From assembly GCF_001896135.2 (NCBI RefSeq), contig NZ_MPOH02000023.1, positions 1-64,000 on the forward strand: 64,000 nt of DNA, written 5' to 3'. Both the position numbers and the translations under genes were made by a program. This DNA comes from Streptomyces phaeoluteigriseus (lineage in GTDB: Bacteria > Actinomycetota > Actinomycetes > Streptomycetales > Streptomycetaceae). Under the pieces are notes generated by a model. The model saw nothing but the letters and a program-made list of their open reading frames with translations. It ran no database searches and was not told the DNA's origin. Every line of letters starts with the position of its first letter. Position 1 is the stretch's first letter. Of this stretch, positions 8,196 to 19,655 are shown piece after piece.

Positions 8196-10109
8196 CTAGA
8201 GGGCGCGTTCCAGGCGTTCCGCGAGGAGTTGCGTGAAGCGGGCGGGCTCCTTCGGCCGGCCGCCCTCCGCGAGTACCGCGAGGCCGTGGAGGAGTTCCGC
8301 GTCCTCGGCGAGCGCGGCCCGGTCCGCCCGGTCGCGCAGGGCGCGGTTGAGGCCCTTGACGAGCGTGTGGTCCGGGTTCAGTTCGAGGATGCGCTGGGCG
8401 CGGGGGACGTCCTGGCCCATCGCGCGGTAGAGGTTCTCCAGCGCCGGGGTCAGGTCGTTCGTGTCGGAGACCAGGCAGGCAGGGGAGACCGTGAGCCGGG
8501 AGGACAGGCGGACCTCCTTGATGTCCTCCCCGAGCTGCTCCTTCATCCAGGTGAGCAGCTCGGCGTACTCCTCGTTCCGCTTCTCCCGGTCCTCCGCGGG
8601 CTCGTCCTCGTCGTCGCCGTCGAGGGCGAGTTCGCCCTTGGCGACGGACCGCAGCGGCTTGCCGTCGAACTCGGCGACCGTGTCGGTCCACACCTCGTCG
8701 ACCGGGTCGGTCAGCAGCAGGACCTCGATGCCGCGGTCCCGGAAGGCCTCCATGTGCGGCGAGTTCTCGATGGACTCGCGGGAGTCGCCGGTCATGTAGT
8801 ACACGGCGTCCTGCCCGTCCTTCATCCGCTCCACGTACTGCTGGAGAGTCGTCGGCTCGGCGGCGTCGTGCGTGGTGGCGAACGAGGAGACGGCGAGGAG
8901 GGCGTCGCGGTTCTCGGAGTCGGTGACCAGGCCCTCCTTGAGGACCGGGCCGAACTCCCGCCAGAGCGTGGCGTACCGGTCGGGGGCAGCGGTCATCATG
9001 CCCTTCACGGAGGACAGGACCTTCTTCGCCAGCCGCCGGTGCATCATCTGGATGTGGCGGTCCTGCTGGAGGATCTCGCGGGACACGTTGAGCGAGAGGT
9101 CCTGGGCGTCGACGACGCCCTTCACGAAGCGCAGGTACGGCGGGAGGAGCGCCTCGCAGTCGTCCATGATGAAGACGCGCTTGACGTACAGCTGGACACC
9201 GCGCTTGTAGCCCTGGGTGAACAGGTCGTGCGGGGCGTGCGAGGGGATGAACAGCAGCGCCTGGTACTCGAAGGTGCCCTCCGCCTGGAGCCGGATCGTC
9301 TCCAGGGGGTCCTGCCAGTCGTGGCTGATGTGCTTGTAGAGCTCGTGGTACTCCTCGTCCTTCACCTCGTCGCGCGACCGCGCCCAGAGGGCCTTCATCG
9401 AGTTGAGCGTCTCGGGTTCGCGTGCGGCGGCGCCGTCCCCGTCGTCGCCGGCCGGGGCCTGGGGGGCCATCCGGATCGGCCAGGTGATGAAGTCCGAGTA
9501 CCGCTTGACGATCTCCCTGAGCTTCCAGGGCGAGGTGTAGTCGTGCAGCTGGTTCTCGGGGTCGGCGGGCTTGAGGTGGAGGGTGATCGTGGTGCCCTGC
9601 GGCGCCTCGTCGGCCGTCTCCAGCGTGTACGTGCCCTCGCCGCGCGACGACCAGCGCGTGCCCTGGGTCTCGCCGGCCCGCCGGGTCACCAGGGTGACCT
9701 CGTCCGCCACCATGAAGCTGGAGTAGAAGCCGACGCCGAACTGCCCGATGAGGCCTTCGGCGTCGGCCGCCTCGTCGGCCTGCCGCAACTGTTCGAGGAA
9801 CTTCGCCGTGCCGGAGTTGGCGATGGTGCCGATCAACTCCGACACCTCGTCGTACGACATGCCGATGCCGTTGTCCCGCACGGTCAGCGTGCGGGCCTCG
9901 CCGTCGGCCTCGATGTCGATGTACAGGTCGGACACGTCGGCGTCCAACGTGTCGTCGCGCAGCGCCGCCAGGCGCAGCTTGTCCAACGCGTCCGAGGCGT
10001 TGGAGACGAGTTCACGCAGGAAGACATCCTTGTTCGAGTAGATCGAGTGGATCATCAGCTGCAACAGCTGACGGGCCTCTACGCGGAACTCAAACGTTTC
10101 GGTCGGCAT
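8196..10109 (-). CDS. htpG: Molecular chaperone HtpG (Hsp90)
   Basis: An ATP-dependent Hsp90 chaperone of 637 residues, the usual bacterial length. The N-terminal GHKL ATPase shows [14 protein letters not shown], the DNGIGM box and [15 protein letters not shown] with the phosphate-binding GQFGVGFYS. The middle domain holds a [10 protein letters not shown] catalytic-loop arginine. The C-terminal dimerisation domain follows and ends in ERLERAL. A small basic gene lies upstream on the same strand. The spacer 10110-10198 has a GACTG/CAGTC inverted repeat, but I see neither CIRCE nor HAIR heat-shock boxes, so regulation is uncertain. Confidence 0.97.
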
Positions 10110-10148
10110 GATGAGCGACTACCTCTCCGTCCCAGGCCATCCGGAACT

Positions 10149-10162
10149 GACTGACGGCAGTC
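10149..10162. promoter_or_regulatory. Small inverted repeat upstream of htpG
   Basis: Perfect 5-bp arms, GACTG and CAGTC, separated by 4 bp, about 40 bp upstream of htpG. Related ACTG/CAGT words recur to 10176. Possible operator; the binding protein is unknown. Confidence 0.3.
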
Positions 10163-10198
10163 ACTTTAGAACAGTCGGTCACCGGCGTGCCGGGCCGC

Positions 10199-10345
10199 CT
10201 ACCGCTTGGTGCGCAAGCGGTCGAACAGCTGGCGCGCCTGGGACCGCCGGCGCGGATCCGACGCCGCGCGGCGCACCTGCTCCACGGTGCGGCGGCCCTG
10301 CGGGCTCCTGGTGAATGCCTTGATGCGCTGGATGACGGACGCCAT
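10199..10345 (-). CDS. Small basic hypothetical protein (48 aa)
   Basis: A 48-residue, Arg/Lys-rich, helical protein. It opens MASVIQRIKAFTRSPQGRRT and ends RQLFDRLRTKR. The ATG at 10345 is preceded by GGAGGAG at good spacing, and the composition and codon use look genuinely coding. It resembles small 'SPQGR' basic proteins I associate with Streptomyces genomes, but the function is unknown; nucleic-acid or membrane-surface binding is only a guess from charge. It sits directly upstream of htpG on the same strand. Confidence 0.7.
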   Translation of the reverse strand: MASVIQRIKAFTRSPQGRRTVEQVRRAASDPRRRSQARQLFDRLRTKR

Positions 10346-10436
10346 CTCATTCTCCTCCGGTCGGCTCGCTCACTGTCCTCGTTCACCTACCCGGCCGGAG
10401 GTCGATCAGGCCCGGCAGGCGGCCATCCGGGCGAGT

Positions 10437-10856
10437 TCAGGTGTCCGTGGCCCGTCCGAGCGCCTCCAGAGCTTCCGTCGCGGCCCGGCGCAGCCGTCGC
10501 GAGGTGTCGCAGGCTCCCGACCGGGCCGGCCGGGCGCGCGTTCCACCGCTGCCCGGCGGCAGTTTCCCGCCGGCCGCCGCCCACCGCGTGAGGCCGAGTG
10601 CCGCGTGACAGCGGACGGCCTCGTGCGGATCGTCCAGTCCCTCGACGAAGCTGCGTACGTCGTCGCGGGCACGCTCGTCGCAGGGGTCGTCGGCGTCCAG
10701 CAGCGAGAGCGCCGCGGCCCGGACCTCACCGGAGGCCGTCCGGCCGACCAGGCGGCGCACGGCGGGCACGGCCTGCGCCAGGCCGGCGAGCGCGTCACGG
10801 GTGCGCCGGACGTCGTCGCCTCCGGCGGCCAGATGAGCGGTCAGCGCCCACGCCAC
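10437..10856 (-). CDS. HEAT-repeat protein, probably 5'-truncated
   Basis: A 139-residue helical repeat protein. ALSLLDADD, RSFVEGLDDPHEAVRCHAAL and LRRAATEALEAL are typical HEAT hairpins. The GTG at 10856 is the first start codon in frame, yet coding-like sequence continues upstream in the same frame (GGAVDGLGALVDGGLRLWERYP) back to a stop at 11139 without a start codon. The gene has therefore probably lost its 5' end, or a frameshift lies upstream. HEAT repeats act in protein-protein contacts; no partner is evident. Confidence 0.55.
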   Translation of the reverse strand: MAWALTAHLAAGGDDVRRTRDALAGLAQAVPAVRRLVGRTASGEVRAAALSLLDADDPCDERARDDVRSFVEGLDDPHEAVRCHAALGLTRWAAAGGKLPPGSGGTRARPARSGACDTSRRLRRAATEALEALGRATDT

Positions 10857-11138
10857 CGGGTACCGCTCCCACAGCCGCAGTCCGCCGTCGACCAGCGCGC
10901 CCAGGCCGTCGACCGCGCCGCCCCGCGGGTCCGCGCCCGCGTCGTCGAGCAGCGGCAGCGGCAGCGGCAGCGGCCATACGGCGTCCCAGGCGCCCGACTC
11001 CCCCGACGGCGAGGGTGTGGCACCCGGTCGGTGGGCAGGGGCCGGGACGGGGAGGGCGCACCGGCCCGCACCAGCGTCCGCGACCCGCGACTTCGCGGAC
11101 GAACGTCGTGCGGGTGCGGCCGAGGCGGACGGGGTGCG

Positions 11139-11603
11139 TCAGGGGGCCCGGTCCGAGGCCGGCCACACGTAGGGCAGGTCGTCGGGAACGTCCGGGAAGA
11201 GGCGGGCGTAGAAGTCCGGGTCCTTGCGCACGAGCGCGGACCGGTGGCTCCGGTGGAACTCGGGGTCGCCGAGCCACGGCGGGAGTTCACCGGCTTCGGC
11301 CAGCTCCCGCTGGGTGCGGACGCCGGTGCCACGGCTGCCGGTGAAGTCGGTCATGAGGGTGGCGGCGCAGGTGTCGGCACGCCCGGCGGCGGTCCACACC
11401 CCGCAGACGTCCAGGCCGTAGCGCACCAGGGCCTCCTCGTACCCGGCCCACATGCGGACCGCCGGATGATGCCGCCAGCCGTAGCCGGGGACGATCAGGC
11501 CACGCAGCACCTGGAGTGCCTCGACGCGCTGTTTCCCCAGCCGCCGCGGATCCAGGGCCGCGGCGGACGCGGTGAAGCCGGCGTGGGGAAGGAAGGTCTG
11601 CAT
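11139..11603 (-). CDS. MSMEG_6728-type protein, endonuclease-V-like
   Basis: A 154-residue conserved actinobacterial protein. The opening MQTFLPHAGFTASAAALDPR, followed by RLGKQRVEALQVLRG and GYGWRHHPAVRMWAGYEEAL, and later WLGDPEFHRSHRSALVRKDP, are hallmark blocks of the MSMEG_6728 family, which is related to pyrimidine-dimer DNA glycosylase (T4 endonuclease V type). The RLGKQR and HRSHRSAL blocks resemble the DNA-contact and catalytic parts of that family. The start at 11603 gives the conserved N-terminus; the frame extends upstream without similarity. A DNA-repair role is inference from the family. Confidence 0.8.
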   Translation of the reverse strand: MQTFLPHAGFTASAAALDPRRLGKQRVEALQVLRGLIVPGYGWRHHPAVRMWAGYEEALVRYGLDVCGVWTAAGRADTCAATLMTDFTGSRGTGVRTQRELAEAGELPPWLGDPEFHRSHRSALVRKDPDFYARLFPDVPDDLPYVWPASDRAP

Positions 11604-11698
11604 GGACCGCCCCCGGTGGGGTGACGGGGTCTCGCGCAGGCTGCGGGAGCCTGCGGCCGACGACCGATCGGGGTGAGCCTTCGTGAGCCGTCCGCCGG

Positions 11699-13962
<2,264 letters not shown>

Positions 13963-14188
13963 CGCTTCCTTCGCTTCTCGGTCATGAGGCGGCTGCCGGG
14001 GCCGGGTGACGGTCCGGCGGCCGTGGGGGTGCGTGACGTCCGCTCGCTCGTGTCGCGGGTCGGCGGCGTCGGCCCCGGGGGAATCCGGCGTGAACAAGGC
14101 GCGCAAAGGCGTACGGACGGGGTGGTTCCGTGCATCAATCTGGCACGGGACCTCTTCCCCCGCAGGGGCTCGTCCACCAGCCGGGTGA
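13963..14188. other. katE upstream spacer
   Basis: Together with the terminator at 14189-14218 and the bases to 14369, this is about 400 bp without a gene. It should contain the katE promoter, but I see no convincing -10/-35 pair or OxyR/Fur-type box. Open frames here have no protein-like content. Confidence 0.5.
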
Positions 14189-14218
14189 CCGGGCGAGGGC
14201 CCGTCGGCCCTCGCCCGG
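14189..14218 (-). terminator. Perfect 12-bp terminator hairpin
   Basis: Arms CCGGGCGAGGGC and GCCCTCGCCCGG with a 6-nt loop, about 150 bp downstream of the small acidic protein gene on the - strand and upstream of katE. It probably insulates katE. Confidence 0.65.
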
Positions 14219-14369
14219 CTCTCCGTGGATAGGCGTCCTGCAACGTCCGGAGATGCCGCGACGGCCCTCCGGCGACGTGTACGCCTCCTGCGGCACCGCG
14301 CTCGCGCCCTGCTCGGCGCCGGGGACACCGCCGTCCGGCGGCGCGGTCGGCCCTACCGGGCGCGCGGCG

Positions 14370-14564
14370 CTAGGTTTCCTTCGACCCCTTGGAGCCCTGC
14401 GAACCTTCGTAGTCCTCCGAGCGGACACCGGCTTCTTCCATCGCCTCGCGCATCGTGCGGCCCGTCGCCGTGCCCGGCGGGGAGGAAGCCCCGGTGTCGG
14501 CGCCCTCGCCGACCACTTCGTCGGTCGTGTCGGTCTTCTTCCGGTTCTCCTCCGGCACCGTCAT
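14370..14564 (-). CDS. Small hydrophilic acidic protein (64 aa)
   Basis: A 64-residue, low-complexity, highly charged protein: MTVPEENRKKTDTTDEVVGE, then GTATGRTMREAMEEAGVRSE and a Ser/Gly/Lys tail. GGAGAG lies 9 nt upstream of this ATG; a second ATG at 14573 would sit directly on the ribosome binding site. It looks intrinsically disordered, like stress-related small proteins near catalases, but no family is recognised. It is divergent from a small membrane protein. Confidence 0.55.
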   Translation of the reverse strand: MTVPEENRKKTDTTDEVVGEGADTGASSPPGTATGRTMREAMEEAGVRSEDYEGSQGSKGSKET

Positions 14565-14729
14565 CACGGCCATCCTCTCCGGGCAGGTCGAACAGATCGC
14601 GGGCCGAGTACCCGTTGCCCGCGACGCACACACGCCGACACCTGCGGGTCGCACTCCACCCTGCGACAGAGGCGCCGTTCGTCCCGTCGGCCGACGTTTT
14701 CGCGGAACTCCGGCGGAAGGCTGGTGCGC

Positions 14730-15020
14730 ATGATGTCCACACCGCTTGTCATCGCCCTCGGCGTCGCCGTCATCCTCGTCGCGTCGACGCTGAGCGTCCG
14801 CCGTGAGCCGCCGTTCTGGACGGTCCTGCTGGTCTGCCTGGTCGCCTACCCGACCGGCAGCGCGCTGCTGCGACTGCCCGCGCTGGCCGACGCCGGCCTC
14901 GGGACCGTGGGCGAGTGGACGGTCCGGCTGGCCGTGGTCAGCGTGGGGACGGCACTGCTCGGCCTCGCACTCGGCCGGCGCCGGGAGCGGGACCGGACGC
15001 CGGATCCGGCGGAGGGCTGA
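14730..15020 (+). CDS. Small membrane protein (three TM helices)
   Basis: A 96-residue hydrophobic protein with three predicted transmembrane segments: STPLVIALGVAVILVAST, PFWTVLLVCLVAYPTGSALL and WTVRLAVVSVGTALLGLAL. A basic/acidic C-terminal tail follows (RRRERDRTPDPAEG). GGAAGG lies 9 nt before the first of two adjacent ATG codons (14730, 14733). No known family; function unknown. Confidence 0.65.
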   Translation: MMSTPLVIALGVAVILVASTLSVRREPPFWTVLLVCLVAYPTGSALLRLPALADAGLGTVGEWTVRLAVVSVGTALLGLALGRRRERDRTPDPAEG

Positions 15021-15068
15021 CCGGGGCTCGGTGCGGTCAGGCGGAGGGCTGATCGCGGCCCGGCGCGG

Positions 15069-15389
15069 TCAGGCGGTCCCGGGGAGGCAGTTGCCGAGGC
15101 CGGTGACCCGGCTCCCGTCGAAGCCGTATCCGGCGAAGGTGGCCACGTCTCGCGGGGCGAGCGTGCGGCAAGGGGCCCACCGGCCGTCGCTGTACACGAC
15201 GGTCACGCTCACGGGGGTGTCGCAGTCGTTGACGACGGTGGTGTACCGGCGGTCGGCGTAGTGGTGCACGCAGTCGGGCGCGGGGGTCCCGGGCGGGGCG
15301 TCGTCAGCGGCGTGGGAGGCCGCAGGGCTCGTCAGGAGGGCGGTCAGGGTGGCGGCGGTGACCGCGGCGTGCGCGAGAAGATGCGGCAT
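15069..15389 (-). CDS. Small secreted protein
   Basis: A 106-residue protein with a clear Sec signal peptide (MPHLLAHAAVTAATLTALLT, cleavage near SHAAD). The mature part has four Cys (PDCVHHY, NDCDTPV, APCRTL, GNCLPG) that could form two disulfides in a small beta-rich fold (YTTVVNDC, VSVTVVYSDGRW, VATFAGYG). GAGGAA precedes the ATG. I recognise similar proteins in Streptomyces but know of no function; an enzyme inhibitor-like fold is possible. Confidence 0.75.
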   Translation of the reverse strand: MPHLLAHAAVTAATLTALLTSPAASHAADDAPPGTPAPDCVHHYADRRYTTVVNDCDTPVSVTVVYSDGRWAPCRTLAPRDVATFAGYGFDGSRVTGLGNCLPGTA

Positions 15390-15592
15390 GACGATTCCTC
15401 AAGAGGTGAGGGCGTACGGATGGATGGCGGTGCGCGCCCTGACGCGCCATCCTCACGACTCCTCACCTCTTGCGCAAAGAGATGAAGGCATTTTCAGACG
15501 TCGTCCAACCGTGAAGCAAAGCGGCTGCTCAGCGTGGGGACGGAGTCTGCAAGTCCTGTCGGCCGACCCGGTGTCGGGACCGGGAAGGCGGT

Positions 15593-15772
15593 TCACTCGT
15601 GGCGGCCTCGCACGGCGAGGAAGTGCTGCGCGGGCAGGTTGCCGGCGCTGGACGGGGACGGGATGACGGAGGCGAGATCGCGCTGGATCCGCTCAGCCTC
15701 GCCCCGCACCTGGGTGGGGATGTCGCCCCGCTCGGCGACGAGACGATGGAAGATCGGCGTTTCCTGGAACAC
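15593..15772 (-). CDS. Small hypothetical protein (59 aa)
   Basis: Reading from GTG 15772 gives a short protein (FQETPIFHRLVAERGDIPTQ, then VRGEAERIQRDLASVIPSP) with the amphipathic pattern and wording of small Streptomyces proteins of the 'LVAERGDVPAQVR' kind that I recall. The ribosome binding site is weak (GAAAG, far upstream). It is too short for most gene finders, and a competing frame (start near 15915) has only low-complexity residues. Function unknown. Confidence 0.45.
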   Translation of the reverse strand: MFQETPIFHRLVAERGDIPTQVRGEAERIQRDLASVIPSPSSAGNLPAQHFLAVRGRHE

Positions 15773-16157
15773 GTTCGGACGTCACTTTCGGCAGACGGCG
15801 GCCACGACAGGGCCAGTTGGGCCGGCGGACAGGCACGGTCGTCGGGCGGTTCGACGCCCTTGTCGACCCTGTCCACCGAGTCGGACCGGCGCACCGGACG
15901 CCGACTCGCTCCCACGCCGGTCGGGCAGGGGCCTGGACATCGTAGACGGGTGCGAGGGGGGACACTCCGCCGCCCTCCCCCGGCCGGGGCGGCAGCCTGC
16001 CGCGTGGGACCTCGGTCGGGGAACGCCGTCGCCCGGCGACCTCAGGCCCGTCACCCGTGGCGCTGCTCAACGCCCGTCACCCGGAAGGCCGCGGCACGGG
16101 CGCGGGACGGGCGTGATGACAAGCAGTGGACAGACCATCCCATTAGTGTCACTTGTC
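15773..16157. other. 385-bp spacer upstream of the Rpf-like gene
   Basis: A GC-rich stretch without a protein-like frame, becoming AT-richer from about 16115, where the promoter of the Rpf-like gene probably lies. I looked for a ydaO/c-di-AMP riboswitch, common upstream of rpf genes, and could not support one. Confidence 0.4.
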
Positions 16158-16529
16158 ATGTTTTCACTTCAGAAACGCATGATGCCGCGTCATGGGCGCG
16201 GACCGCTTCGGTCGGGCCGCACGGCCCTGCGACTCGCCCTGCCCCTCGCCGCCCTCCTCACCGTGATGGCCCCGGCCGCCGGGGCGGCCCCGAGCGTCCC
16301 GGCGGAGGCCGACTGGGACGCCATCGCCCGCTGTGAGTCCGGCGGCAACTGGCGGGCCAACACCGGCAACGGCCACTACGGCGGGCTCCAGTTCTCGCAG
16401 CGCAGCTGGGTCGCAGCGGGCGGACTCAGACACGCGCCCCGGGCCGACCTGGCGAGCAGGAAGGCTCAGATCGCCGTGGCCCGCCGGCTCGCGGCGATGC
16501 AGGGCATGAACGCCTGGGCGTGCGCGTAG
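16158..16529 (+). CDS. Resuscitation-promoting-factor-like transglycosylase
   Basis: A 123-residue secreted cell-wall enzyme. A signal peptide (RTALRLALPLAALLTVMAPA, cleavage near GAAPSV) is followed by the compact Rpf/transglycosylase domain: ADWDAIARCESGGNWRANTG, then GHYGGLQFSQRSWVAAGG and MQGMNAWACA. The Glu in ARCESGGNW is the catalytic residue of the lysozyme-like fold, and the two Cys (RCES and WACA) match the Rpf disulfide. It carries only the catalytic domain, without LysM. The ATG at 16158 is used; ATGs at 16179 and 16182 are alternatives, and none has a strong ribosome binding site. It would cleave peptidoglycan during germination. Confidence 0.85.
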   Translation: MFSLQKRMMPRHGRGPLRSGRTALRLALPLAALLTVMAPAAGAAPSVPAEADWDAIARCESGGNWRANTGNGHYGGLQFSQRSWVAAGGLRHAPRADLASRKAQIAVARRLAAMQGMNAWACA

Positions 16530-16548
16530 TTCCTCCCGCCGCCCTCGC

Positions 16549-19450
16549 CTACGGGGGCGGCGGAATCTCCTGCTCGGCCCAGATGATCTTCCCGTCGGGT
16601 GTGTAGCGCGCCCCCCAGCGATGGGCGAGCTGGGCGACGAGGAACAGGCCCCGGCCCCCCTCGTCCCAGCTGCGGGCGTGGCGAAGCCGGGGGGCCGTGC
16701 TGCTGGCGTCGGAGACCTCGCAGGTCAGCCGGGAGTCCCGGAGCAGTCGCAGCCGTACGGGCGGGGTGGCGTACCGGATCGCGTTGGTGACCAGCTCGCT
16801 CACGACGAGTTCGGTCGTCATCGCGAGGTCGCCCAGCCCCCACGCTTCGACCTGACGGGTCGCGCGGGCCCGTACGTCGGCGACGGCGGCCGGGTCCACG
16901 GGCACCTCCCAGCAGACGACGTCGTCGCCGCCCAGGGCGTGGGTGCGGACCAGGAGCAGGGCGATGTCGTCTGGCTGGGGGGCGGGCACGAGGTCGCGCA
17001 CCGCCGACGAGCACAGGGTGGGCAGATCGGCGTCGGGGTGGGCCAGCAGTTCGCCGAGCCGGGCCATCCCCCGTTCCATGTCGCGGTCGGCTCCCTCGAT
17101 GAGGCCGTCGGTGTACAGGCCCAGGAGGCTGTTCTCGGCGAGTTCGATCTCGGTGGTCTCGAAGCCCATGCCGCCGAGCCCGAGCGGTGGCCCGGCGGGA
17201 ACCTCCGGGAAGGTGACCTCCCCGTCGGGCGAGACGACGACGGGAGGCGGGTGCCCGGCCCGGGCGATCGAGCAGCGGCGGGTGACGGGGTCGTAGACGG
17301 CGTAGAGACAGGTCGCGCCGAGGAAGGTGGCCGCTGTCGCGCGGGCCACCTCGTCGTCGCCGCGCTCCGCGCTCAGCCGGAGCACCAGGTCGTCCAGATG
17401 GGCGAGGAGTTCGTCGGGGGGCATCTCCATGTCGGCGAGGGTCTGCACGGCGGTGCGCAGCCGGCCCATCGTGGCCGCGGCGTTGATGCCGTGCCCCACC
17501 ACGTCCCCGACGACCAGGCCCACCCGGGCGCCGGACAGGGGGATGACGTCGAACCAGTCGCCGCCCACGCCGTCCGTCGCGTCGGCCGGCAGATAGCCGG
17601 AGGCGACCTCCAGCGCCGAACCTCCGACCAGGACGTCGGGCAGCAGGCTGCGCTGCAAGGTGACCGCGGCCGTGTGTTCGCGGGTGTAGCGGCGCGCGTT
17701 GTCGACGCACAGGGCCGCCCGCGCGACGAGTTCCCGGGCCAGCAGCACGTCGTCGGGTTGGAAGGAGACGGGGTTGCGCGAGCGGATGAACGTGGTGAGT
17801 CCGAGGGCGGTGTTCCGGGCCCGCATCGGCACCGAGATCAGCGAGTGCAGGCCGAACTCCCGGATCCGCTGCGCCGCGCGGGCTCCTGGGCCACCCACAG
17901 GTCGTCGGAGGGATCGAGGACCGGGATGAGGATCGGTTCACCTCCGATCAGCAGGTTCATGTCGTACGGCGGCGGGAGGAAGTCCACTCGGTCGCCGATC
18001 CGCGCCACGGCCTCCGGGCAGCCCTCCCGCACCGACCTCAGCGCGGCGCGGCGCATGGTCGGTCTGGCGGGCGCCGGGCCCGCGTCGGTCAGCCACGCTC
18101 CGTGTCCGTCGGTGCTGAGGACCGGCTCGAGGAGGTCGACGATGACGAAGTCCGCGAGGCGGGGAACGGCGAAGTCGGCCAGTTCCTGCGCCGTCCGCAC
18201 CACGTCCAGGGTGGTGCCGACGCTGGTTCCGGCCTCGTTGACCATCGACAGCAGCCGACGCGCGTTCCACCGCTCGGTGACGTCCTGGACCATGTAGCAG
18301 ACCCCGGTGACGGAGTCGCCGGCGTCGACCAGGGGGAAGAACGAGGTCGAGTAGGCGTGCTGCCGGTGCGGGTCGGCCCAACTCCATCCCAGGTACTCGT
18401 GGTCGGTGACCGGGTTGCCCGTGTCCATGACCTTGCGCATCAGGCCTTCGAGGGTCTCCGCCTGGATTCCGGGGAGCAGTTCGCTCAGCCGGCGTCCCAG
18501 GCGCTGTTCGCGGGGCACTCCGCCGAGGCGCTCCAAGGTGTCGTTCAGCCACACGTAGCGCAGGTCCAGGTCCATCACCGCCATGCCGATCGGTGAGCGG
18601 GTCAGGAAACCGTCGAGGACGGACCGGCCGACGGTCTCCCGCCGGCGCTGTTCGCGCGCCGAGAGCAGGAAGCAGTCGTCGTTGCCGATGCGGAAGGACG
18701 CGGAGACCCGCAGATCGACGTCCAGGGCCCGGCCGTCGCGGTGGCGTACGCGGATGCGCCCGTTCCACCCCATTCCGGCGCGGCAGCGCTCGGCGACGCC
18801 GCCACCCGGGCGGGGTCCGCGGGCATCGCCACCAGACACGCGGCGGAGCCGCCGACCACCTCACCGGCCGGGCGGCCGAGCAGTGCCTCGGCGCCCCGGG
18901 TCCAGCCCACGACGATGCCGCCGGCGGTGACGACGGCCGCGGCGTCGGTGGACGCGTCGAGAAGGTCGTCGGGTTCACCGGGGCGCACTTCGTGAGGGAG
19001 ACCGCCGGGCTCGTCAGGGCGCACTTCGTCGGGGAGACCGCCGGGCTCGCCGGGGCGCGCTCCGTCGCGGAGACCGCCGGGCTCGCCGGGCACCGGCCCG
19101 CCGGGTTCGCCGAGCGTCGGCCCGCCGGGTTCGCCGAGCGTCGGCCCGCCGGGCTGGCCGGGCGTCGGTCCGTCGCCCACACCGTTCGGCTCGCCGAACG
19201 CCGACCCCTCACCCACACTGTCAGGGTCGCCGGGCATCGGCCTGTCGCCCAGACCGTCGGGGTCACCGGGCGTCGGCCCGTCGTCCACACCGTCGGGGTC
19301 ACCGGGCGTCGGCCCCTCGCCCACACCATCCGGCTCGCCGAACACCGACCCCCCACCCACACCATCGGCGTCACCACGCGTCGGCCCCTCGCCCAGGCCG
19401 TCGGGGTCGCCGGGCGCCGGTCCGTCGGGGGTACCTCGAGCAGAATCCAT
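16549..19450 (-). pseudogene. PAS-GAF-PP2C-ATPase signalling phosphatase, two frameshifts
   Basis: A large SpoIIE/RsbU-type phosphatase split over three frames. In order: a 12-residue Gly/Asp/Pro tandem-repeat N-terminus, PAS (VVTAGGIVVGWTRGAEALLG), a PAS segment (GRALDVDLRVSASF), PAS (FLTRSPIGMAVMDLDLRYVW), GAF (FGLHSLISVPMRARNTALGL), PP2C (SGYLPADATDGVGGDWFDVI, VVGDVVGHG, GLYTDGLIE, PDDIALLLVR) and a C-terminal RsbW-like ATPase (TTELVVSELVTNAIRYA). One base is missing near 18800 and one near 17880. Start ATG 19450 has GAAGAGGA upstream. Fusion of phosphatase and anti-sigma-type kinase suggests both arms of a partner switch in one protein. It is divergent from another PP2C. Confidence 0.85.
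18980..19411 (-). repeat. 36-nt/24-nt minisatellite coding a GEPDG repeat domain
   Basis: It encodes ten 12-residue units of the type GDPDGVGEGPTP and, in the middle, three 8-residue units of the type GEPGGPTL. All periods are multiples of three, so copy-number change preserves the frame. The product would be an extended, acidic, Gly/Pro-rich spacer in front of the first PAS domain. Confidence 0.85.
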
Positions 19451-19655
19451 GGCTGCCGTCCTCTTCACGACCATGGTCCTGCTAGTCCGCCCGATGCGCA
19501 CGGCACCGGCCCGGGTCCGACCGCCCTCGACGGCTCCGTTTCCGGGATCCGCCGGGGGGAGGGAGCATGGAAGGGCCGGTGCCCGTGGTCCGGGTGTGCG
19601 GCGGTACCGACGGTGGCCGCACCGCCGCTCCGCGACCGGTGGAGGAGGCTCAGGG

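Noticed and set aside
8151..10154. 667-codon open frame on the + strand
   Set aside because: It is the antisense shadow of htpG; its residues are Val/Gly/Arg-rich with no domain pattern.
10110..10198. CIRCE or HAIR heat-shock operator upstream of htpG
   Set aside because: Neither TTAGCACTC-N9-GAGTGCTAA nor CTTGAGT-N7-ACTCAAG is present; only a short GACTG/CAGTC repeat.
10841..11332. Other open frames over the HEAT/endonuclease-V junction
   Set aside because: Pro/Arg-rich shadows; the in-frame continuity upstream of the HEAT gene carries no start codon.
15773..16157. ydaO/c-di-AMP riboswitch upstream of the Rpf-like gene
   Set aside because: Expected from other rpf genes, but the conserved sequence blocks could not be found.
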